Assembly: GCF_010906925.1 (NCBI RefSeq)
Contig: NZ_VTVE01000001.1
Coordinates: 558,001-622,000, forward strand
DNA from: Pseudobutyrivibrio xylanivorans
GTDB taxonomy: Bacteria; Bacillota; Clostridia; Lachnospirales; Lachnospiraceae
Length of the DNA: 64,000 nt
Direction of reading: 5' to 3'
This document shows, piece by piece, positions 27,667 to 36,836 of the stretch. The first letter of the stretch is position 1; the number at the start of each line of letters is the position of its first letter. The notes under the pieces were generated by a model. The model was given only the letters and a program-made list of their open reading frames with translations, searched no databases and was not told where the DNA came from. Position numbers and translations under genes: made by a program.

Positions 27667-29007
27667 ATGGATTTTCAAGCAGAATACAAAAAGAAATTAA
27701 CTACAGCAGCTGAGGCTGTTAAGGTTGTTAAGAGTGGAGATTGGGTTGATTACGGCTGGTGTACTGGCACAGCTGATGCCCTTGATAAGGCTCTTGCAGC
27801 ACGTACAGATGAACTTAGAGACGTTAAGGTTCGTGGTGGTATCGTTATGAAGCTTCCAGCTATTTTTGAGCGCGAGGATGCTGCTGAACACTTCACATGG
27901 AACTCATGGCACATGGGTGGTATTGAGAGAAAGCTTATCGCTAGAGGATGCTGTTTCTATTCACCACTTAGATATTCAGAGCTTCCTAGATACTATAGAG
28001 AGCATATCGAGCCAAATGATGTTCTTATGATTGTTACAGCTCCTATGGATAATCATGGATATTTCAACTTTGGTCCTAATGCTTCACATCTTATGGCTGC
28101 AGTTGAGAATTCTAAGCACATTATTGTTGAGGTTAATAAGAATATGCCTCGTTGCTTAGGTGGTTTCGAAGAGGGCGTTCACATTTCAAAGGTTGACGCA
28201 ATCGTTGAGGGTGATAATCCAGCTATCCTTGAGATGGGCGGCGGCGGAGCTCCTACAGATGTTGATAAGGCAGTTGCAAAGCTTATCGTTGAAGAGATTC
28301 CAAACGGTGCTTGCTTACAGCTTGGTATCGGTGGAATGCCTAACACAGTTGGTGCTATGATTGCTGAGTCAGATCTTAAGGATCTTGGTGTTCATACTGA
28401 GATGTACGTAGATGCATTTGTTGATATTGCCCGTGCTGGTAAGATTACAGGTGCTAAGAAGAACATCGATAGATTCCGTCAGACATATGCTTTCGGTGCT
28501 GGTACAAAGAAGATGTACGATTACATGGATGAGAATCCAGAGCTTATGAGCGCTCCTGTTGATTATACAAATGATATCCGTCAGATTTCTGCACTTGATA
28601 ATTTCATTTCTATCAACAATGCAGTAGACGTTGACTTATTTGGTCAGATTAACGCTGAGTCTGCTGGAACAAAGCACATCTCTGGTGCAGGCGGACAGCT
28701 TGACTTCGTACTTGGTGCTTACCTTTCTAATGGTGGTAAGAGCTTTGTATGTCTCTCATCTACATTTACAACAAAGGATGGCACTGTAAAGAGCCGTATC
28801 CGTCCTACACTTGCTGAGGGTTCCATCGTAACAGATACTCGTGCAAACACACATTATCTTGTTACTGAGTACGGCAAGGTTTGTGTAAAGGGTCTTTCAA
28901 TGTGGCAGAGAGCAGAGGCTATTATCAATATCGCACACCCAGACTTCAGAGACGAGCTTATTAAGGAAGCAGAGAAGATGAACATCTGGAGACGTTCAAA
29001 CAAATAA
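27667..29007 (+). CDS. but: Butyryl-CoA:acetate CoA-transferase
   Basis: 446 aa, within the length of the but/4-hydroxybutyrate CoA-transferase family. The N-terminal half has [30 protein letters not shown] is the CoA-binding glycine loop; HTEMYVDAF has the likely thioester-forming Glu245; the C-terminal half has [20 protein letters not shown]. It moves CoA from butyryl-CoA to acetate, yielding butyrate and acetyl-CoA, the final step of butyrate formation in Roseburia, Eubacterium and Butyrivibrio types. Extremely regular codon use and a good promoter indicate high expression. A propionate or crotonate preference cannot be excluded. Confidence 0.9.
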   Translation: MDFQAEYKKKLTTAAEAVKVVKSGDWVDYGWCTGTADALDKALAARTDELRDVKVRGGIVMKLPAIFEREDAAEHFTWNSWHMGGIERKLIARGCCFYSPLRYSELPRYYREHIEPNDVLMIVTAPMDNHGYFNFGPNASHLMAAVENSKHIIVEVNKNMPRCLGGFEEGVHISKVDAIVEGDNPAILEMGGGGAPTDVDKAVAKLIVEEIPNGACLQLGIGGMPNTVGAMIAESDLKDLGVHTEMYVDAFVDIARAGKITGAKKNIDRFRQTYAFGAGTKKMYDYMDENPELMSAPVDYTNDIRQISALDNFISINNAVDVDLFGQINAESAGTKHISGAGGQLDFVLGAYLSNGGKSFVCLSSTFTTKDGTVKSRIRPTLAEGSIVTDTRANTHYLVTEYGKVCVKGLSMWQRAEAIINIAHPDFRDELIKEAEKMNIWRRSNK

Positions 29008-29019
29008 ATAGAATTGTTT

Positions 29020-29053
29020 GGAGCTTACCTATTCTAGGTAAGCTCCTTTTTTT
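29020..29053 (+). terminator. Rho-independent terminator of but
   Basis: GGAGCTTACCTA-TTC-TAGGTAAGCTCC, a perfect 12-bp stem followed by seven T. Confidence 0.93.
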
Positions 29054-29155
29054 CTTGTGAAGGGATACTTTAGCTTATTTAATAAAGAATGCTACAAGGA
29101 AAGTGGATTTATAAGCATCTATGCTGCCTGGCGATATTGCTATAAAGATATCATC

Positions 29156-29199
29156 AGGAATCCCCCGAAGAAATGCTGGGTTTTATGAGGGGGCCTTTT
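29156..29199 (+). other. GC-rich hairpin followed by T run
   Basis: AGGAATCCCCC pairs with GGGGGCCT across a long loop and is followed by TTTTA. It may be a second terminator-like structure 100 bases after the first. Confidence 0.4.
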
Positions 29200-29227
29200 A
29201 TATATTCCCGGGAAAGTAGGCCTTAAT

Positions 29228-29512
29228 TACGGGTATATTCATTAAATGTTGATAATTACCGTAGAGATTGAAAATGAAAAAAACTTGGATTTCAAAACCT
29301 ACGGGTTTTATTGATGATTTGGAATAATTACCGTAGTGTTTTTTCGATGACTACGGTGCATTTTTTAATTAAGCGATTATTACCGTAGTTTATGCAGATT
29401 ATGAGACGGTGCTTTACGGTAAATTTTGAAAAAAATACAAAAACACCGTAACCGAAAATTTTTAAAGTCAAAATGCTACGGTGTAAACTGCTGTTTTGAG
29501 AAATAAACCGTA
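29228..29512. repeat. Array of five fixed-length inverted-repeat units
   Basis: Units at 29228-29263, 29300-29335, 29352-29387, 29415-29450 and 29477-29512. Each is exactly 36 bp: TACGGG or TACGGT, 24 AT-rich bases, then ACCGTA, usually bordered by C and G (CTACGG...CCGTAG). The 24-base cores are unrelated in their left part, but three end alike (GATAATT, GAATAATT, GATTATT). Linkers of 36, 16, 27 and 26 bases separate the units, giving unit periods of 72, 52, 63 and 62. Adjacent units also form hairpins with 8-bp arms (ACCGTAGT/ACTACGGT, TTACCGTA/TACGGTAA, ACACCGTA/TACGGTGT). It lies between two convergent genes with their own terminators. It is not a CRISPR (repeat too short). Function unknown. 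Confidence 0.85.
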
Positions 29513-29666
29513 GTTTTTGGAATCTGAAAGGATTTTTAGTATGAAAATTGTGTTTATAGGGAAAAGTCACACATATTCCAATTATATACCTAAAAAGGTT
29601 AGGTAATAATTATTGATGCGAGGGTTGTTGATGGTATTAGAAAGATGTAAAGCCTATGGAATAAAA
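29513..29666. other. Intergenic remainder without a supported gene
   Basis: AT-rich. AAAGGA eight bases before an ATG at 29541 opens a 21-codon frame (to 29606) that I cannot support as a gene. Nothing else is recognised. Confidence 0.3.
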
Positions 29667-29694
29667 CAGGGCTTGGTCAATTGACCAAGCCCTG
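29667..29694 (-). terminator. Terminator of the xylo-oligosaccharide operon
   Basis: CAGGGCTTGGTCAA followed by its exact complement, a perfect 28-bp palindrome without a loop. On the minus strand it is followed by TTTTATT. It is 15 bases after the GH43 stop. Confidence 0.85.
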
Positions 29695-29708
29695 GCTTAT
29701 TTTAATGA

Positions 29709-30683
29709 TTAATTGTACTGTGGTGTAATTGTTTGTATTGTTCCATCTGAGTTGTACTTAAGCTCACAGTATTTAACACATCTACGATGGTTGATACCCT
29801 TTGAGTATTCACAATCGTGATAGAAGAGATACCATTTGCCATGATACTCAACGATTGAATGATGTGTGGTCCATCCAATTACCGGCTCAAGGATAACTCC
29901 TTGATAGGTAAATGGACCGAGAGGGTTATCGCTGGTTGCATAAACGATTTTATGTGTTGTACCAGTGGAATAAGAGAAGTAGTATTTACCATTGTATTTA
30001 TGCATCCATGGACCTTCGAAATATCGTCTATCCTCATCACCGGAGAGAAGAGGAGAGCCGTTTTCGTCAACAATTTGAATATCTACTGGAAGCTGTTCAA
30101 ACTCGCTCATGTCGTCCTTCATGATTCCACATTTTGGACATACAGCAGGCTCATCCTTTGGTGGTTCGCCACCTTGTGGATCGAACTTGCCAGTTCTATA
30201 TTTCTCAAGCTGACCACCCCAGAGACCGCCAAAGTAGATATATACTTTGCCATCATCATCGATAAATGAGCAAGGATCAATACTGAAGCTGCCCTTTATA
30301 CAATTAGCTCTAGGAGAAAATGGTCCTTCTGGTTTTGAGCTTTCAGCAATTCCCAGCCTGAAATTACCTTCTTTGTCGCGAGCAGGGAAGAATAAGTAAT
30401 AAGTGTTATTCTTATAAACTGCATCAGGTGCCCACATTTGCTCGCTTACCCATGGTACTTGATTCTGATGTAATACTTCACCATGGTCAATGACCTCATC
30501 GCTTTTGTCATCCATTGACAGAACATGATAATCCTGCATTTGATATTCATCACCGTTGTCGTTGTCTTCGCCATCATGTGGAATATCATGTGAAGGGTAG
30601 ATGTAGATTCTGTCGTTAAATACATGAGCAGATGGATCTGCTGTAAATATGTCTGTAACTAATGGTGTGTTTTGCTTTTTCAT
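29709..30683 (-). CDS. GH43 glycosidase (beta-xylosidase/arabinofuranosidase type)
   Basis: 324 aa, single five-bladed propeller domain. The three catalytic acids are visible: Asp16 (FTADPSAH), Asp136 (FSIDPCSFIDDDG) and Glu223 (RRYFEGPWMHKYNG). GWTTHHSIVEYHGKWYLFYHD places it near GH43 subfamily 1. There is no signal peptide, so it acts in the cytoplasm on imported xylo- or arabinoxylo-oligosaccharides. An unusual PKDEPAVCPKCGIMKDD insertion carries a single CxxC. It is last gene of the ABC-transporter operon, after a 147-base gap with hairpins. Confidence 0.88.
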   Translation of the reverse strand: MKKQNTPLVTDIFTADPSAHVFNDRIYIYPSHDIPHDGEDNDNGDEYQMQDYHVLSMDDKSDEVIDHGEVLHQNQVPWVSEQMWAPDAVYKNNTYYLFFPARDKEGNFRLGIAESSKPEGPFSPRANCIKGSFSIDPCSFIDDDGKVYIYFGGLWGGQLEKYRTGKFDPQGGEPPKDEPAVCPKCGIMKDDMSEFEQLPVDIQIVDENGSPLLSGDEDRRYFEGPWMHKYNGKYYFSYSTGTTHKIVYATSDNPLGPFTYQGVILEPVIGWTTHHSIVEYHGKWYLFYHDCEYSKGINHRRCVKYCELKYNSDGTIQTITPQYN

Positions 30684-30752
30684 ATATTATCTCTCCAAAT
30701 ATTAACATAAGATGTAGCATCAATAATTGCAGTATATAAGCTGCTACGGGAA

Positions 30753-30836
30753 GACGCAGCATCCAGAATTGCCTGCGGCAAAAAGCTGCGTCGTGGGATA
30801 GTTTGTTTTCTTCGCTTTGCTCGAAAAAAACTATCC
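30753..30836 (-). repeat. Two intercistronic hairpins before GH43
   Basis: GACGCAGC (30753-30760) pairs with GCTGCGTC (30785-30792), and GGATAGTTT (30796-30804) pairs with AAACTATCC (30828-30836). The second arm overlaps the stop of the permease gene. Together they are a plausible mRNA processing or attenuation block that lowers GH43 expression relative to the transporter. Confidence 0.6.
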
Positions 30837-31661
30837 TTTTACAGCACCCGCTGTTAAACCATCTACAATCTGGTTAGAGAATGCACAGTAAACTACGATT
30901 GTAGGAATGATTGCGATGATGATAGCTGCGAACATCTGAGTATAGTTTGTATTGTATGGTCCTACGAATTTTGAAAGAGAAACAGGGAGTGTTTTCTTTA
31001 AATCGTCGGAAATAAATACCATTGCAAGTAAGAGCTCGTTCCAGTTTGCTACGAAAGTCATAAGACCTGTTACGAATAAACCTGTCTTACCAAGAGGTAA
31101 GCATACTCCGTAGAAAATCTGGTAGATAGTAGCGCCATCGATACATGCGCTTTCAATTAATTCATTTGGAAGACCCTCAAAGAAACCAACCATAATGAAT
31201 ATTGTTACAGGAAGGGAACATGTAACATATGGAAGAATAAGACCAACTAAACTGTTGTTTAAGCCGAAACTTGAGAAACGAGAGAATAGTGGTATTAAAA
31301 CGCAGTGTACAGGAATCATCATTCCAAGAAGGAAATAAGTAAGAGAAAGTCTAGCAAATTTCCAACGAAGACGAGCGATACCAAAAGCTGCCATTGATCC
31401 AATCAACATACTTAAGATCAATGATATTGTACATACTAAGAATGAATTTAATGTTGCGATACCAAGCTTTCCAGCTGTCCATGCAAATGTAAAGTTAGCA
31501 AATGATGGCGACTGTGGAAGAGAGAATGGAGCAACCATAAGTTCATGGTTATTGTCTTTAAAAGCTACAATTAAAACCCAAAGTAATGGAGCAAGGTAAA
31601 TAACTGCCATTACAATTAGGAATATATAAATGATAATTCGTATTGGTTTGATCTTTTTCAT
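30831..31661 (-). CDS. Carbohydrate ABC transporter permease (MalG type)
   Basis: 276 aa from the ATG with AAGGAG upstream (a longer in-frame start would overlap the upstream permease). Six membrane helices; the EAA-type coupling loop reads ELIESACIDGATIYQIFYGVCLPLGKTG. The typical MalG-like ending is QIVDGLTAGAVKG. It pairs with the permease encoded 14 bases upstream. No ATPase gene lies in the locus; a shared MsmX/UgpC-type ATPase from elsewhere is expected. Confidence 0.9.
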   Translation of the reverse strand: MKKIKPIRIIIYIFLIVMAVIYLAPLLWVLIVAFKDNNHELMVAPFSLPQSPSFANFTFAWTAGKLGIATLNSFLVCTISLILSMLIGSMAAFGIARLRWKFARLSLTYFLLGMMIPVHCVLIPLFSRFSSFGLNNSLVGLILPYVTCSLPVTIFIMVGFFEGLPNELIESACIDGATIYQIFYGVCLPLGKTGLFVTGLMTFVANWNELLLAMVFISDDLKKTLPVSLSKFVGPYNTNYTQMFAAIIIAIIPTIVVYCAFSNQIVDGLTAGAVKG

Positions 31662-31675
31662 AATATTGAAACTCC

Positions 31676-32581
31676 TTACATTTCGTATTGCTCTGTCTTT
31701 ACTACCTTGTTGATAAATGCTGTTACAAGGAGGCAAAGAATTAATAATACGACACCGATTGCACTTGCATAGCCATATTTGCTGTACTTGAAACCTTGCT
31801 GATAAAGATGAGTTGCAAGGACTTCAGTTCTGTGGTTTGGTCCACCTTCTGTCATGTTAAATACCAAATCAAAGAACTTTAAAGAACCGATAGCATTAAG
31901 TGACATTGCAGTTGCTACCATAGGACGGATAAGTGGAAGAGTGATGTATCTAAAACTCTTAGCCTTGCTACATCCGTCAATGTAACTTGCTTCGTAAAGT
32001 GATTTGCTGATACCAGAAATCTGAGCCATGTAAAGCATCATAGACTGACCAACATACTGCCATAAGGCAACGAATGCGATTACCCACATTGGTAGAACAA
32101 TGAAGCCTTTAGTATCCATTAACCATAAAGGTCCATTTTTAACGAAGTCTTGTACGCCAAGTGTCTCAATAAGCTTGTTGATACCAAACTTTGGACTGAA
32201 AATGAACATCCATAAGAGACCTAAAGCAGCAGAAGAAAGAACGCATGGTAAGTAAATAATATTCTTAAACAAGTTTCTTCCTTTATCTATATTTGTAAGA
32301 AGGCCTGCAAGGAACAAGCCCATAATAAGCTGAGTTACACATGAAAATACTAAAAAGAAAAATGAATTTTTTAAAGCAATCCAAAATGTATCATCCTTTA
32401 ACAAGTCTGCATAGTTTTTTAAACCTATGAACTTTGGACCAGTAATAGATGTAGCCTTGTATTCACAGAGTGAATAGTAGATAGACTGACAAATTGGAAC
32501 AAAAAGTATAAGAGTAAATAATAATAAACCAGGTGCCATAAAGACGATTATGGCCTTTTTATTTCTAAGTAATTTATCCAT
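31676..32581 (-). CDS. Carbohydrate ABC transporter permease (MalF type)
   Basis: 301 aa, six membrane helices. The EAA loop is SLYEASYIDGCSKAKSFRYITLPLIRP, and the ending has the usual TEGGPNHRTEVLATHLYQQGF segment of sugar permeases. With the MalG-type partner it forms the membrane channel for an oligosaccharide delivered by the binding protein encoded upstream. Confidence 0.9.
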   Translation of the reverse strand: MDKLLRNKKAIIVFMAPGLLLFTLILFVPICQSIYYSLCEYKATSITGPKFIGLKNYADLLKDDTFWIALKNSFFFLVFSCVTQLIMGLFLAGLLTNIDKGRNLFKNIIYLPCVLSSAALGLLWMFIFSPKFGINKLIETLGVQDFVKNGPLWLMDTKGFIVLPMWVIAFVALWQYVGQSMMLYMAQISGISKSLYEASYIDGCSKAKSFRYITLPLIRPMVATAMSLNAIGSLKFFDLVFNMTEGGPNHRTEVLATHLYQQGFKYSKYGYASAIGVVLLILCLLVTAFINKVVKTEQYEM

Positions 32582-32618
32582 AACACTACTTTCCTTAAAA
32601 CTAATTAATAGGGGTTTT

Positions 32619-32654
32619 GAAAAATATAGGGGCGCCGGCGAAAGCGCCCCCTAT
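32619..32654 (-). terminator. Attenuating hairpin after the binding-protein gene
   Basis: On the minus strand ATAGGGGGCGC, a short loop, then GCGCCCCTAT followed by ATTTTTC. It lies between the solute-binding protein and the permeases. Partial termination here would give the usual excess of binding protein over permease. Confidence 0.7.
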
Positions 32655-32681
32655 CACTAAAGAATAGATGAGAAAGAGATA

Positions 32682-33986
32682 CTATCTGCAGTTTTCGTTG
32701 TAATATTCTTCCATGTCTTTAGCTGCTTCAGCAGGAGTTGTATCTCCAAGGAATACTGAAACCATTAAGTCATCGAAGTGAGCGCCTGTCTCAGTTGTAG
32801 GCATTGACTCATTGTAGAAACCGAATGTACCCTTTGCATTTGCAAATACATCCATTACGTATGAAAGCTGTGCAGGTGCCTTAGCAGCATCGTACTCAAC
32901 ACTTGTTACAGGAATCTTTCCACCAACTTCTGCTGTGTACTTCTGAGCTGTGTCATCTGTGAAGTACTTAAGAAGTGCGATACAAGCCTCTGGGCACTTT
33001 GTATCCTTGCTTACGCAAAGTGAATCAGACTTAGCGATAAGTCTCTGGCAACCAGGGAACTGGAATACACCACACTTAGACTCGAAGTCTGGGTTCTCAC
33101 CGTTGATCTGACCAATTGCCCATGAACCCTGGATAAGGATAGCAGCTTCTTCGTTGTAGAAGTTTGCTGTAGCAACGTCATTTGTATCACCCTGAGCTGT
33201 TGGCTGGAAGTACTTAGAAAGCTTTAAGAGGTTCTCACAAGCCTTCTCAAGCTTGCCATCTTCCCATGAAGCTGAACCATCTGCAAGTGCTGCAAGGTCT
33301 ACGCCTTCTTCTTCACAAAGGTAACCAGCTACCATAGATAAGCACCATGATGTACCAGCTGAGATTGTGATTGGTGTATAACCCTTAGCTTCAAGCTTAT
33401 CGCAAGCATCAAGTAACTCGTCGAAGTTTGTAGGAACTGTAGCGCCAGCATCCTCGAACATCTCTGTGTTGTAGAAGCAGCAAGCAGCAGCTGTGTTAAG
33501 TGGAATAGCGTATACTGATCCGTCATATGTCTGCTGTGTGAATACTGCATCGCTTGTGAATGTGTTCTTCCATCCATCAGTAGCAAGTGCATCATCAAGG
33601 TTCATGCAAAGACCATCTGCTGGAGCAACTCCATCAGGAATTACATAATCTGAAAGCTGTGGTCCTGGGCTACAGATGAATACGTCTGGTGCGTTACCAC
33701 CCTGAATCTCTGCGTTAAGCTTTGTGTAATACTCTTCAAGGTTTGTTGTAACTACGTTAACGTGATACTGACCTTCGTAGTCTTTGTTGAATCTTTCGAT
33801 TGTCTCCTTATATCCGAGAGAAATCAAATCCTGTGTTGCATCAAGATCGTCCCAGAACATCCAAGTGATTTCCTGAACACCATCAGCTGTTGTTCCTGAT
33901 CCTGATCCGTTGCTTCCGCCGCAACCTGTTAATAATGAAGCGGCCATGAAAGCAGATAACGTAGTAGCTAAAATCTTTCTTTTCAT
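32682..33986 (-). CDS. Extracellular sugar-binding lipoprotein of ABC transporter
   Basis: 434 aa. Signal peptide with lipobox LLTGC (Cys22), then a Gly/Ser linker, then a bacterial extracellular solute-binding family 1 fold: ITWMFWDDLDATQDL, GGNAPDVFICSPGPQLSDY, YAIPLNTAAACCFYNTEMFEDAG and GSWAIGQINGENPDF. It captures an oligosaccharide outside the membrane, probably xylo-oligosaccharide given the adjacent GH43 and esterase. It is first gene of the minus-strand operon. Confidence 0.92.
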   Translation of the reverse strand: MKRKILATTLSAFMAASLLTGCGGSNGSGSGTTADGVQEITWMFWDDLDATQDLISLGYKETIERFNKDYEGQYHVNVVTTNLEEYYTKLNAEIQGGNAPDVFICSPGPQLSDYVIPDGVAPADGLCMNLDDALATDGWKNTFTSDAVFTQQTYDGSVYAIPLNTAAACCFYNTEMFEDAGATVPTNFDELLDACDKLEAKGYTPITISAGTSWCLSMVAGYLCEEEGVDLAALADGSASWEDGKLEKACENLLKLSKYFQPTAQGDTNDVATANFYNEEAAILIQGSWAIGQINGENPDFESKCGVFQFPGCQRLIAKSDSLCVSKDTKCPEACIALLKYFTDDTAQKYTAEVGGKIPVTSVEYDAAKAPAQLSYVMDVFANAKGTFGFYNESMPTTETGAHFDDLMVSVFLGDTTPAEAAKDMEEYYNENCR

Positions 33987-34317
33987 ATTACCTTCTCCTC
34001 CAAAGTATTTTTGTTTTTGTGCTCAATTACCCTTTCCCTTGAGCACGTTGTATCTTATGTTTTAAATTTAGCACACAGTTTAATCACAATCTTTAGAATT
34101 GTTGTTTCTTGATTATCAATTATTGCTATTGTTTATAACCCAACCATAGTGGGATTGTTTAATATTTCTAAATAATATGGTCTAAAAATAGCGATAATTA
34201 CTAAAATCAAACGATTTAGTTTTAATTTTTCGAAAAATAGGCTTGATTTTTTCGTCAATTAGAGCAAAAATTATGACTAGTGATTATTGCTAATTATTGC
34301 TCGAAAGGGGGAGTAAA
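33987..34317. promoter_or_regulatory. Divergent regulatory region, ABC operon / AraC regulator
   Basis: No gene. Perfect inverted repeat GTGCTCAA...TTGAGCAC at 34019-34046 lies in the leader of the binding-protein mRNA. Three copies of TTATTGCT (34120-34127, 34284-34291, 34294-34301; the last two exactly 10 bp apart) and an ACTAAA...TTTAGT inverted repeat (34200-34220) are candidate sites for the AraC-type regulator, which usually binds direct repeats on one helix face. Confidence 0.45.
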
Positions 34318-35208
34318 ATGATTGAATCCTTAGATGGAATTTTTGAAACCGTCAATTATAAGCAAAGCACCACTTTGAAGCTTTATGATAATACAGAGTT
34401 TGAAGACTATCCTATGCATTGGCATCCAGCTATCGAAATAATAATGCCAACTGAGAATGGATATAAGCTTACTTTTTCTAATTCAGAAGCAAAGCTAAGA
34501 GAGGGAGACATCTGTGTGGTATGTCCTGGATGCGTTCATTCTATAGAAGCACCTGAGACTGGAAGAAGAGTAATTTTTCAGCCAAGCACAGATATCTTAA
34601 GGTCTATGAGAGATATTGAAACTCTTATTTCATTTATGTCGCCATACACGGTTATTACACCAGAAGAATATCCAGATATATATGGTAGGCTCAAAACCCT
34701 CTTAACTGATATTAGAGATGAATATATGGCAGGTATGCCTTTTGCAGAGGTAAATATATATAGTAAGCTTCTGGAAATGTTTGTGCTGATTGGACAGAGA
34801 TTTTCTATCAATAACAATGAGCACAAGGATGATTCATACGGCGTCAAAGGCGAGTATGCATTTGTATTTATGGATATTTGCGATTACATTAATTCACATT
34901 GTTCTGAGGACTTAAAACTAGATGATATTGCTGATATGAGTGGCTTTAGCAAATATTATTTTGAGAGGTTGTTTAAGCAATTCGCTGGAACGAGCTTTTA
35001 TAAATATGTTAATCAAAAAAGAATTGCTAAGGCACAAGAGCTTTTAATTGAGCCAGGAAATTCCGTTACTGATGTGGCTCTTAATTGCGGTTTTACATCT
35101 ATATCATCTTTTATAAGAATGTTTAAATTACAGAAGGGGTGCACACCTACTGAGTTTAAAAATATGTATTGGGGTATAAGAAGAGGAGCACAGAATAATA
35201 ATGATTAG
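34318..35208 (+). CDS. AraC family transcriptional regulator
   Basis: 296 aa from ATG 34318, with AAAGGGGGAG just upstream. The N-terminal cupin-like sensing domain (about 10-110) has DYPMHWHPAIEI and LREGDICVVCPGCVHSIE, the His-rich barrel pattern. The C-terminal double helix-turn-helix (about 190-290) has LKLDDIADMSGFSKYYFERLFKQ and VTDVALNCGFTSISSFIRMFK. It likely binds a xylan-derived sugar and activates the divergent transporter operon and perhaps its own esterase partner. Confidence 0.92.
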   Translation: MIESLDGIFETVNYKQSTTLKLYDNTEFEDYPMHWHPAIEIIMPTENGYKLTFSNSEAKLREGDICVVCPGCVHSIEAPETGRRVIFQPSTDILRSMRDIETLISFMSPYTVITPEEYPDIYGRLKTLLTDIRDEYMAGMPFAEVNIYSKLLEMFVLIGQRFSINNNEHKDDSYGVKGEYAFVFMDICDYINSHCSEDLKLDDIADMSGFSKYYFERLFKQFAGTSFYKYVNQKRIAKAQELLIEPGNSVTDVALNCGFTSISSFIRMFKLQKGCTPTEFKNMYWGIRRGAQNNND

Positions 35209-36754
35209 ATTTTCAGTTGCAGAAATTTTTGGAAATGGAATGGTTTTGCAGCGCAATAAACCAATCCATATCTTTGGCCAGGCTGAAGAGGGGGATCGAG
35301 TTAGAGTTAGTATTTATGATTATCATGGAAGATTGATAGATGAAATCAATTCTGTAAGTGATCGACTGGAAAAATGGCAGGTTACCCTCGCTTCAATGGA
35401 AGCCTCTAAGGATAACAAAATTGTAGTTGAAAATACTAGCAGTCAGGAAAAAATAGTTATTAGCAATGTTAGTGTTGGAGAAGTTTGGTTGGCTGGAGGT
35501 CAGTCTAACATGGAATTCTTCAACAAGTACGACAAAGATTGGGAGAGAACTAAAAATCTTCCTAAAAATGATTCAATCCATTTTTACAATGTGCCACAGC
35601 GAGCCTTTGAGGGGCATGTGACACACAATGGAGAAGGCAGAGATGGATACGGCAAATGGCTTAACGACAAGGATCAGGGCTATGAAAATTTTTCTGCTCC
35701 AGCCTACAGTTTTGCCAGAAGAATACAAGAAAAGCTCCAAGTTCCTGTTGGAATTATTGGATGCAACTGGGGCGGCACAACAGCGGTTGCCTGGGTGCCA
35801 GAAAATGTGCTTCAGACCAAGGAACTTAAATACTATTTAGACGAATATGAAGAGGCATTAAAGGCATACAGCAAAAAGGAAATGAAGACAATAAGCCTAC
35901 TTGCCTGGGAAAAGATAGACACACCTTCTGATTATAAGATATTTGAGCCATTGCTTTATGGCCTTGATAGAGAAGAGCAGCTTGAATACATGGAGAAAAA
36001 TGGGGATGGTCCTGTCGTTCCTCTTGGACCATACAATGAAAATCGTCCAGCTGGTCTCTATGAAACCATGCTTCAAAAGGTGATTCCATACACAATAGCC
36101 GGTGCTCTTTGGTATCAGGGAGAATCTGACAGCGGAGACCGTGCCAAAACCTATGACCTGCTTTTGAGTAGTCTTATTACGGCTTGGCGCAAGGACTGGG
36201 ACGATGAATTCCCATTTATCCTAGTTCAGCTAGCACCATTCGGCGAATGGCTAGCATGCACAAATGATGACTATTCTCTTGTTCGCCAAAAACAGCAGCA
36301 TGTAGCAGATACAGTGGAAAATGTATACATGACAAGCATCATGGATATAGGAAGCTACTATGATATTCATCCAAAGGAAAAGATGGAAGTAGGCCGAAGA
36401 CTAGCACTTTTAGCGCTCAGCCACGTATACAATATGATTCCTGCAGAGCAGGCTGAGAATCCTAGATTTGAAAAAGGCAACGTAAGTGGAAATACCATTA
36501 CATTGACCTTTAAGAATGCCGAAAACCTAAGCGTTTTTGACAAAAGCGATATAGCAATCTCAATTGATGACGAAAATACTATTCCTGAAGAAGTGACCGC
36601 TGAGAACAATACCGTCACCCTCACTACTACTAAGGAAATTTCGCCTGATGCGAAAGTGATTGTCTCATTTGGATGGGCCGACTACGCCGTAATCAACATC
36701 AAAAACGAACAAGGCCTTCCTATAGCACCATTTCAGGCTACTCTTTGCAGCTAG
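35201..36754 (+). CDS. SGNH-type acetylesterase (sialate O-acetylesterase family)
   Basis: 517 aa, no signal peptide. The family N-terminus IFGNGMVLQRNKPIHIFGQAEEGD forms a beta domain; WLAGGQSNME has the nucleophile Ser; GCNWGGTTAVAW and ALWYQGESD follow; DIHPKEKMEVGRRLAL has the Asp-His pair. It belongs to the group annotated as sialate O-acetylesterase, but in xylan loci such enzymes deacetylate imported acetylated xylo-oligosaccharides, so that role is more likely here. Its ATG overlaps the end of the AraC gene by 8 bases, showing coupling. Confidence 0.85.
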   Translation: MIRFSVAEIFGNGMVLQRNKPIHIFGQAEEGDRVRVSIYDYHGRLIDEINSVSDRLEKWQVTLASMEASKDNKIVVENTSSQEKIVISNVSVGEVWLAGGQSNMEFFNKYDKDWERTKNLPKNDSIHFYNVPQRAFEGHVTHNGEGRDGYGKWLNDKDQGYENFSAPAYSFARRIQEKLQVPVGIIGCNWGGTTAVAWVPENVLQTKELKYYLDEYEEALKAYSKKEMKTISLLAWEKIDTPSDYKIFEPLLYGLDREEQLEYMEKNGDGPVVPLGPYNENRPAGLYETMLQKVIPYTIAGALWYQGESDSGDRAKTYDLLLSSLITAWRKDWDDEFPFILVQLAPFGEWLACTNDDYSLVRQKQQHVADTVENVYMTSIMDIGSYYDIHPKEKMEVGRRLALLALSHVYNMIPAEQAENPRFEKGNVSGNTITLTFKNAENLSVFDKSDIAISIDDENTIPEEVTAENNTVTLTTTKEISPDAKVIVSFGWADYAVINIKNEQGLPIAPFQATLCS

Positions 36755-36836
36755 GGCCACCTATTGAGTGTTGATGGGCAATTCGCATATTTGCTATAAT
36801 GGTTAGTATCTAGTTAAGGAGAACGGGAGGGTTATT

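Noticed and set aside
29228-29512. CRISPR array
   Set aside because: Repeats are only 6-8 bp and alternate in orientation; linkers vary from 16 to 36 bases and no cas genes are in the window.
29541-29606. 21-codon gene with AAAGGA upstream
   Set aside because: Too short, no recognisable features, and the terminator beyond it belongs to the opposite strand.
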